Below are positions 60,738 through 64,000 of a stretch of DNA of 64,000 bases, one piece after another. The notes under the pieces are model-generated. The model made no database searches, had not been told where the DNA came from, and saw only the letters and a program-made list of their open reading frames with translations. The translations under genes were made by a program, and so were the position numbers. The number at the start of each line of letters is the position of its first letter. The stretch's first letter is position 1. Source of the DNA: PALSA-505 sp036502085 (GTDB lineage Bacteria > Actinomycetota > Actinomycetes > Streptosporangiales > Streptosporangiaceae); contig DASXZD010000020.1 of the NCBI GenBank assembly GCA_036502085.1, forward strand, positions 1 through 64,000, in the 5' to 3' direction.

Positions 60738-61413
60738 CGGCGGCTTCGGTCAGGCTGAGGGCGGCCGTGACGGCGCGCTCGGCGGCGGGCAGCACGTCGG
60801 CGACCGTGACGCGCCGCCCGGTCTCGGCAGACAGTGAGGTCACCCCGGCGTCGCTGATGCCGCACGGCACGATCTTGCCGAACCAGCCTAGGTCGCAGTC
60901 GCAGTTGAGGGCGAAGCCGTGCATCGTGACACCCCGGGAAACCCGGGCCCCGATGGCCGCGACCTTGCGGTCGGGCCGGCCGGATCCGTCGGCCGGCACC
61001 CACGCGCCGCTGCGGCCCTCGACCCGGCAGGCGGCGACGCCGAACTCGGCGCAGACGGCGATCAGGGCCTGCTCGAGCGCGCGCACGTACCCGACCACGT
61101 CGAGCGGCTCGGCCAGCTTGATGATCGGGTAGCCGACGAGCTGGCCCGGGCCGTGCCAGGTGATCTTGCCGCCGCGGTCCACGTCGATGACCGGGGCGCC
61201 CGGGTCCCCGACCGGCCGGTCCGCCGCGGCGGTCCGCTTGCCCGCCGTGTACACCGGCTGATGCTCCAGGAGCAGGCAGGTATCGGGAATCTCGTCGGCC
61301 GCCCGCTGCTCGTGCAGGCGCCGCTGCAGGTCCCAGCCCTCGCGGTAGGGGACCGCCGCCGGGACGAACCCGGGATAGCGGAAAACTAGCTCGCCGGTCA
61401 CGTCAGCCAGCAT
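60730..61413 (-). CDS. lipB: Octanoyltransferase LipB
   Basis: A 227-residue enzyme that moves octanoate from acyl carrier protein to lipoyl domains. Seen: LLLEHQPVYTAGKRT, RGGKITWHGPGQLVGYPIIK, ACRVEGRSGAWVPADGSG, the active-site Lys in KVAAIGARVSRGVTMHGFAL and the Cys in IVPCGISDAGVTSL. I chose ATG 61413 because it matches the usual N-terminus. ATG 61455 would add 14 residues and has no better SD. It is the first gene of the lipB-lipA operon. Confidence 0.95.
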   Translation of the reverse strand: MLADVTGELVFRYPGFVPAAVPYREGWDLQRRLHEQRAADEIPDTCLLLEHQPVYTAGKRTAAADRPVGDPGAPVIDVDRGGKITWHGPGQLVGYPIIKLAEPLDVVGYVRALEQALIAVCAEFGVAACRVEGRSGAWVPADGSGRPDRKVAAIGARVSRGVTMHGFALNCDCDLGWFGKIVPCGISDAGVTSLSAETGRRVTVADVLPAAERAVTAALSLTEAAAT

Positions 61414-61575
61414 ATCCGGGCAGAGCAGTTGGGGGATTCGCCGAATTCGCCGCATTGTCAGCCGCCTGTCGGGGAAGAACGATGATCGGATCCAGGTTCC
61501 TGCTAGTGCGGGGAGCGGTGCGGTCCGGTCCGCCGGGTCGGCCCGGCGGTGGCGGATGGCGAGGAGGTAGCCGGA

Positions 61576-62238
61576 ATGCTCGATGAGGCCGAGCTGCGGC
61601 TGATGAGCCCGGAGCAGCGCGCCCGCATCGCCCGCGTCCTGGCCGCGATAGACCCGCCGCCTCCGCTGCACGACCCTCGGGCGCGGCGCCGCCGCAAGTT
61701 CGTCCTCGGGTTCATCATCACGTGCTGCCTCGTGCTGGCCGCGTGGATCGGCATCCTGGCCGTGACCCTGCCGACGGCCTACCGGGTGAAAGGCTGGAGC
61801 GGGGCGTGGGTCGGCTTTGACGTGGCGCTGCTCGCGGCGTTCGCGTCGGTGGCCTGGACCGCCTGGCGCGGCAAGCAGCTGCTGATCGTGTGCCTGCTGG
61901 TCACTGCGACGCTGCTGTGCTGCGACGCGTGGTTTGACCTCACGCTGGACTGGGGGACAAGCGAATTCGGGCTCAGCGTGCTGCTGGCGGTCTTCGCGGA
62001 GCTGCCGGTGGCCGCGCTGATGATCCTCGGCGCGCGGCGGCTGCTGCGGCTGACGATCGCGGTGGCGATGGCCCGTCAGGGGCAGCCGGGCCCGGTGCCG
62101 CCGCTGTGGCGGGTCGCGCTGCTGGGCATGGAGCAGGACGAAGTGGCACCCGTGCCCGCGCCCGATGTCGATCTGCGCGCCGATGTCGAGTTGCGCGCCG
62201 ATCGCGCCCGGTGTGGCAAGCCCGAAATGTCCACCTAA
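61576..62238 (+). CDS. Membrane protein, four TM, unknown function
   Basis: A 220-residue protein. It opens with an acidic-basic helical segment (LDEAELRLMSPEQRARIARV). Four membrane segments follow (FVLGFIITCCLVLAAWIGIL; VGFDVALLAAFASVAWTAW; LLIVCLLVTATLLCCDAWF; LSVLLAVFAELPVAALMILG) and then a soluble tail. ATG 61576 has GAGGAGGT 7 bases upstream; the longer GTG 61549 has none. It lies between lipB (divergent) and a convergent SDR gene. Family not recognised. Confidence 0.75.
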   Translation: MLDEAELRLMSPEQRARIARVLAAIDPPPPLHDPRARRRRKFVLGFIITCCLVLAAWIGILAVTLPTAYRVKGWSGAWVGFDVALLAAFASVAWTAWRGKQLLIVCLLVTATLLCCDAWFDLTLDWGTSEFGLSVLLAVFAELPVAALMILGARRLLRLTIAVAMARQGQPGPVPPLWRVALLGMEQDEVAPVPAPDVDLRADVELRADRARCGKPEMST

Positions 62239-62277
62239 CCGCCGGCGGCTGCGGCGGCTGCGGCGGCTCCAGGAAGA

Positions 62278-62315
62278 GGAAGGATTTCGGTCGTCCCAGC
62301 GACCAAAATCCTTCC
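62278..62315. terminator. Bidirectional hairpin terminator
   Basis: GGAAGGATTT-C-GGTCG pairs with CGACC-A-AAATCCTTCC, 15 pairs with one mismatch and a 6-base loop. It lies in the middle of the 83-base gap between two convergent genes, so it can terminate both. Confidence 0.75.
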
Positions 62316-62321
62316 CGTTGT

Positions 62322-63287
62322 TCATTCTGATGCGGTGGCGTAGGCCAGGGCCGAGGCGATGTCGGGGTGGTGGAAGGCGTAGCCGGCGTCGAGGAGCCGG
62401 CGCGGCAGCACCCGGGCGCTGGCCAGCAGTTCGGCCGCCATCTCGCCGAGGGCGAGGCGCAGCGCCGGGGCCGGAACGCGCAGTAGCGAGGGCGGCAGGC
62501 GCAGCCCGGGTACCGGCAGGCGGAGCAGGGCCGGCCGGCCGAGCGCGGCGGTCAAGGCGGCGGTGAAGTCGGCGTTCGTGACCGGGCCGGGCGCGGTGCC
62601 GTTGACCGGGCCGGTGAGGTCGGGCCGGTCGAGCAGGAAGCGGAGCGCGGCTACTTCGTCGGCGAGCGAGATCCAGCTCATGTACTGGGTCCCCGGCCCG
62701 AGGGGCAGGCCCAGCCCCAGCCGGAACAGCGGCACCAGCCGGCCCAGCGTGCCGCCGCGGCGCGAGAGCACCAGGCCGGTGCGCAGGTGCGCGGTCCTGA
62801 TGCCCGCGGCGCGGGCGGGCTCGGCCGCGGCCTCCCAGTCCCGGACGAGATCGGCCAGGAATCCGGATCCGGCCGGCGCGGTCTCGTCCGTCTCGTGATT
62901 GCCGGTATCTCCGTACCAGCCGATGGCCGACCCGCAGACCAGGGCCGTCGGGGGCTGGCCGAGGCGGGCCAGCCCGGTAGCGAGCGCCCGGGTGCCGCGG
63001 ACCCGGCTGTCCCTGATCTCGGCCTTGCGGGCATCGCTCCACCGCCGGTCCGCGATCCCCGCGCCGGCCAGGTGAACGACGGCCGTGACCCCGGCCATGG
63101 CCGCCGGATTGAGCCCGCCGTCCGCCGCGCCAGGGTCCCAGCCGGCGTCCGCGCCCGAGCCGGCATCCGCGACCGGGCTTGTACCGCGGCGGGCCAGCCG
63201 GACGACCTCGTGACCGTCCGCGCGCAGGCTGGCCACCAGGGCGGTGCCGATCAGGCCCGTCGATCCGGTGACCGCGATCCTGGCCAG
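62322..63287 (-). CDS. TIGR01777-family NAD(P)-binding epimerase/SDR
   Basis: A 321-residue extended-SDR protein. The Rossmann motif is RIAVTGSTGLIGTALV. GVTAVVHLAGAGIADRRWSD, LVCGSAIGWYGDTGN, then MSWISLADEVAALRF and GPVNGTAPGPVTNADF match the TIGR01777/YfcH family. The Rossmann motif lies upstream of the first standard start (GTG 63236). The frame back to sucB has no ATG, GTG or TTG. CTG 63287, with GAGGGG 7 bases before it, is the only sensible start and restores the full fold. Substrate unknown. Confidence 0.85.
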   Translation of the reverse strand: MARIAVTGSTGLIGTALVASLRADGHEVVRLARRGTSPVADAGSGADAGWDPGAADGGLNPAAMAGVTAVVHLAGAGIADRRWSDARKAEIRDSRVRGTRALATGLARLGQPPTALVCGSAIGWYGDTGNHETDETAPAGSGFLADLVRDWEAAAEPARAAGIRTAHLRTGLVLSRRGGTLGRLVPLFRLGLGLPLGPGTQYMSWISLADEVAALRFLLDRPDLTGPVNGTAPGPVTNADFTAALTAALGRPALLRLPVPGLRLPPSLLRVPAPALRLALGEMAAELLASARVLPRRLLDAGYAFHHPDIASALAYATASE

Positions 63288-63319
63288 GTGCGTTCCCCTC
63301 TGCGATGCCGTGCGGCTGG

Positions 63320-64000
63320 CTACAGGCCGAGCTCGGCCTCGAACGAGCCTTCCTCCAGGCGGTTCTTCACCGTGCTCAGGAACCGCGCGGCGTCGGCGCC
63401 GTCCACGAGCCGGTGGTCATAGGTCAGCGCGAGGTAGACGATCGAGCGCACCGCGATGACTTCGCCGAGCGTCGGGTCCTCGACCACGACCGGCCGCTTG
63501 ACGACCGTCCCGGTGCCGAGGATCGCGACCTGCGGCTGGTTGATGATCGGCGTGTCGAACAGCGCGCCGCGGCTGCCCGTGTTGGTCAGCGTGAACGTCC
63601 CGCCGGTCAGCTCGTCGGGGCCGACCTGGCCGTTGCGGGTCCGGTGCGCGAGGTCGGCGATCTTGCGGGCCAGGCCGCCGATGTTGAGGTCGCCGGCGTT
63701 GCGGATCACCGGAACGAGCAGCCCGCGGTCGGTGTCGACCGCCACCCCGAGGTGCTCGGCGTCGTGGTAGGTGATCTGCGACGTCTGCGTGTCGAGCACC
63801 GCGTTGAGCTTCGGGTGGACCTTGAGCCCCTCGATCGCGGCCAGGGCGAAGAACGGCAGGAAGGAGAGCTTGACCCCCTCGCGGGCCTCGAACTCCGGCC
63901 TGGCCCGCTGCCGGAGCCGGGAGATGGCCGTGACGTCGGCCTCGACGACGGTGGTGAGCTGCGCAGACGTCTGCAGCGACTCGACCATCCGCTGGGCGAT
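63320..64000 (-). CDS. sucB: Dihydrolipoamide succinyltransferase E2 (C-terminal part)
   Basis: Partial at the right window edge; the visible part is the acyltransferase catalytic domain of a 2-oxo acid dehydrogenase E2. The frame is open at the edge (IAQRMVESLQTSAQLTTVVE). FLPFFALAAIEGLKVHPKLN, then LGVAVDTDRGLLVPVIRNAG, GGTFTLTNTGSRGALFDTPI and the catalytic LALTYDHRLVDGADAARFL are visible, with the His-Asp pair. The sequence fits actinobacterial sucB (2-oxoglutarate or pyruvate complex). The lipoyl domains lie outside the window. It needs lipoate from lipB-lipA. Confidence 0.92.
   Translation of the reverse strand: MAQRMVESLQTSAQLTTVVEADVTAISRLRQRARPEFEAREGVKLSFLPFFALAAIEGLKVHPKLNAVLDTQTSQITYHDAEHLGVAVDTDRGLLVPVIRNAGDLNIGGLARKIADLAHRTRNGQVGPDELTGGTFTLTNTGSRGALFDTPIINQPQVAILGTGTVVKRPVVVEDPTLGEVIAVRSIVYLALTYDHRLVDGADAARFLSTVKNRLEEGSFEAELGL

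Noticed and set aside
60730..63042. 770-codon minus-strand frame running from lipB through the next genes
   Set aside because: Only the last 227 codons resemble LipB; the rest is antisense or out of frame to other genes, so the start was set at 61413.
1..64000. tRNA, rRNA or known riboswitch
   Set aside because: No T-arm-like GGTTCGAATC context with a matching acceptor stem and no conserved riboswitch core was noticed by eye; a covariance-model scan would be decisive.

Overview
The window is a piece of chromosome from a high-GC, probably filamentous actinomycete. The evidence is uniformly GC-rich third codon positions, class I glutamine synthetases with a glnE adenylyltransferase, an F420-dependent reductase, a class Ic-type methionine aminopeptidase, DUF4191, DUF1206 and DUF397 families, a WhiJ/BldB-type regulatory trio and a DUF222-HNH gene. 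From memory, the core order sucB - lipB - lipA - DUF4191 - RDD - glnA - glnE - glnA2 - nadE - panB - map resembles the region around glnA in Streptomyces. The genus cannot be fixed from the sequence alone.

Left part (1-16 kb) is mostly accessory. It has a DUF1707 membrane protein, an FMN lactate-oxidase-type enzyme, then a graveyard of frameshifted fragments (S53 peptidase, a small PLWEW-motif protein, an unknown, a VapB antitoxin without VapC). Next come a DUF222-HNH gene behind a DNA-damage-type promoter, a WhiJ-like cluster (ATPase, XRE-DUF5753, DUF397), a large secreted NHL-repeat protein, an arylamine N-acetyltransferase, an MFS exporter, and an AbiEii-type nucleotidyltransferase coupled to an unknown partner.

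Middle (15-44 kb) mixes housekeeping genes (map, npdG, panB, nadE, glnA2, glnE) with transport and regulation (DHA2 exporter with TetR, MocR with an EamA exporter), two tandem YbjQ-type genes, two phosphoesterases or phosphatases (a phospholipase-C-type enzyme and a PAP2 protein) and several truncated genes. A 32-33 bp repeat array lies at 25.06-25.23 kb. A GH59 fragment and an S41 peptidase fragment meet tail to tail at 29.52 kb.

Right part (44-64 kb) has a Tat-exported beta-propeller protein, then a lower-GC island (about 47.9-52.65 kb) with a tightly overlapping minus-strand gene set, an XRE gene with a Tat-signal beta-rich partner, and a D-cysteine-desulfhydrase/ACC-deaminase family gene. 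After it comes the core block GNAT - MBL remnant - glnA - RDD - DUF4191 - secreted PKD/FnIII phosphoesterase - lipA - lipB - TIGR01777 - sucB, which runs off the right edge.

Two functional themes link distant genes. For nitrogen, glnA and glnA2 both have upstream matches to the GlnR operator and glnE encodes the GS adenylyltransferase. For lipoate, lipB and lipA form an operon and the sucB E2 subunit is a lipoylated target of that pathway. No tRNA, rRNA, CRISPR array, integrase or intact transposase was seen.
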